From positions 1-64,000 of the forward strand of contig NW_024609956.1 of the NCBI RefSeq assembly GCF_016920785.2: 64,000 bases of DNA, written 5' to 3'. The notes under the pieces were generated by a model. It was not told where the DNA came from. It worked only from the letters and a program-made list of their open reading frames with translations, and made no database searches. Below are positions 63,394 through 64,000 of the stretch, piece by piece. Both the position numbers and the translations under genes were made by a program. How positions within the stretch are numbered: position 1 is the first letter of the stretch; each line of letters begins with the position of its first letter. The stretch comes from Ixodes scapularis. Lineage: Eukaryota > Arthropoda > Arachnida > Ixodida > Ixodidae.

Positions 63394-64000
63394 GGTAGCG
63401 CTTTTTTGGACGAGGACAAAAGAAAGAAAGACAAGACAGACACGAGCGCTGACTGCAACTATTTAATCAACATGGAAATGAGGCATATATACACGCTTCG
63501 ATCCTATCAATCAACCAACCCCAGGCCTAGCCGCCACCTGCATGAACTGCACTTCCTTATCGAAAAGGTCGATAGATGCAACGCTGACACACCCCAGCCC
63601 TGCCCTTTTTATTTCGTCTGCTTCAATAATCTCCCTAACAGTTCTATTTTTATGTTTAGCAAGTACGGAACATGAGTCAAACAAAGGTTTGCATCCGCAG
63701 TCATGGCAGTGCACTGAAAGATGGCCATCCCGATAGTTTTTTACGTTCAGACTATGTTCTCGGAGCCTATCGTTCAGGCATCTCCCAGTCTGACCAACAT
63801 ACTTCTTACCGCATGTTAAGGGAATCTGATATACCACACCCTCAACACAAACGACAAACGGATTTCTGTGCTTAATCACACAACCCAGCGAGGCTTTCCG
63901 GAAAGGGTTCGTCAAATGACTAAGCCTGGCTAGCTTCTCTGGCGCAGAAAAGACCACTTTAGTGTTTATGCGGCTTGCTATTTTCTTTAGGTTATGCGCC
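63342..64000 (-). mobile_element. Penelope-like element, copy B (runs off the edge)
   Basis: It starts with the same terminal sequence and encodes, at 63511 to beyond 63957, the same GIY-YIG C-terminus as copy A (for example KKYVGQTGRCLNDRL). The start codon used for the truncated reading (63957) is only the first Met in the visible part. Whether copy B is full length cannot be told here. Confidence 0.88.

Noticed and set aside
1..64000. CRISPR array, operons or bacterial genes
   Set aside because: No spacer-repeat array; all tandem repeats lack unique spacers, and gene structure is intron-containing eukaryotic.

Overview
This is eukaryotic nuclear DNA from an arthropod, most likely a hard tick or close chelicerate. 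Genes are split into small exons with GT-AG junctions and long introns. There is no operon structure. The window is packed with animal transposon debris: Tigger/pogo, hAT-like, PIF/Harbinger-like, foldback, LINE, Penelope, Ty3/Gypsy and a MULE. The tick assignment is inferred from the style of the repeats, not from a marker gene.

Left part (1-12.3 kb): six minus-strand exons at about 12.2, 10.65, 8.3, 5.8, 3.45 and 1.35 kb each encode exactly one laminin-type EGF (LE) repeat. All begin and end in phase 1. The last two have the characteristic order of the vertebrate alpha-5 / Drosophila LanA LE array. This is the middle of a laminin alpha gene, a basement-membrane subunit, running off the left edge. 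Its introns carry a 22/66-bp satellite, at least three TIR elements with recognisable target duplications, hairpins and a LINE tail.

Middle part (12.3-40 kb): mostly dead mobile DNA. It holds two pogo/Tigger elements with TA target sites, a tRNA-derived SINE, two LTRs, a 1.1-kb foldback element with a second rearranged copy near 29.8 kb, several MITE families, hAT-like elements, minisatellites and purine tracts. Exon-like blocks on the minus strand at 36.6-37.1 and 38.4 kb suggest an unrecognised cellular gene or its decayed copy.

40.9-46.1 kb: the most striking locus. A 1,515-codon minus-strand ORF carries a zinc-cluster region, a MULE-type DDE transposase with SWIM finger, and a complete Ulp1/SENP-like cysteine protease domain. 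Just upstream is an SGNH-hydrolase ORF. A canonical 146-bp intron would join the two in frame. The predicted protein is SGNH - repeats - zinc cluster - DDE - SWIM - Ulp1.

Right part (46-64 kb): MITEs, a candidate first exon of a membrane protein near 52.5 kb, an inverted nest of broken Penelope fragments (52.9-56.5 kb) with a near-perfect palindrome, a frameshifted Gypsy integrase, and a full-length Penelope-like element (RT plus GIY-YIG). A second copy follows head-to-tail and runs off the right edge. The 659 bp of that copy visible here appear identical to the first, which suggests recent activity.
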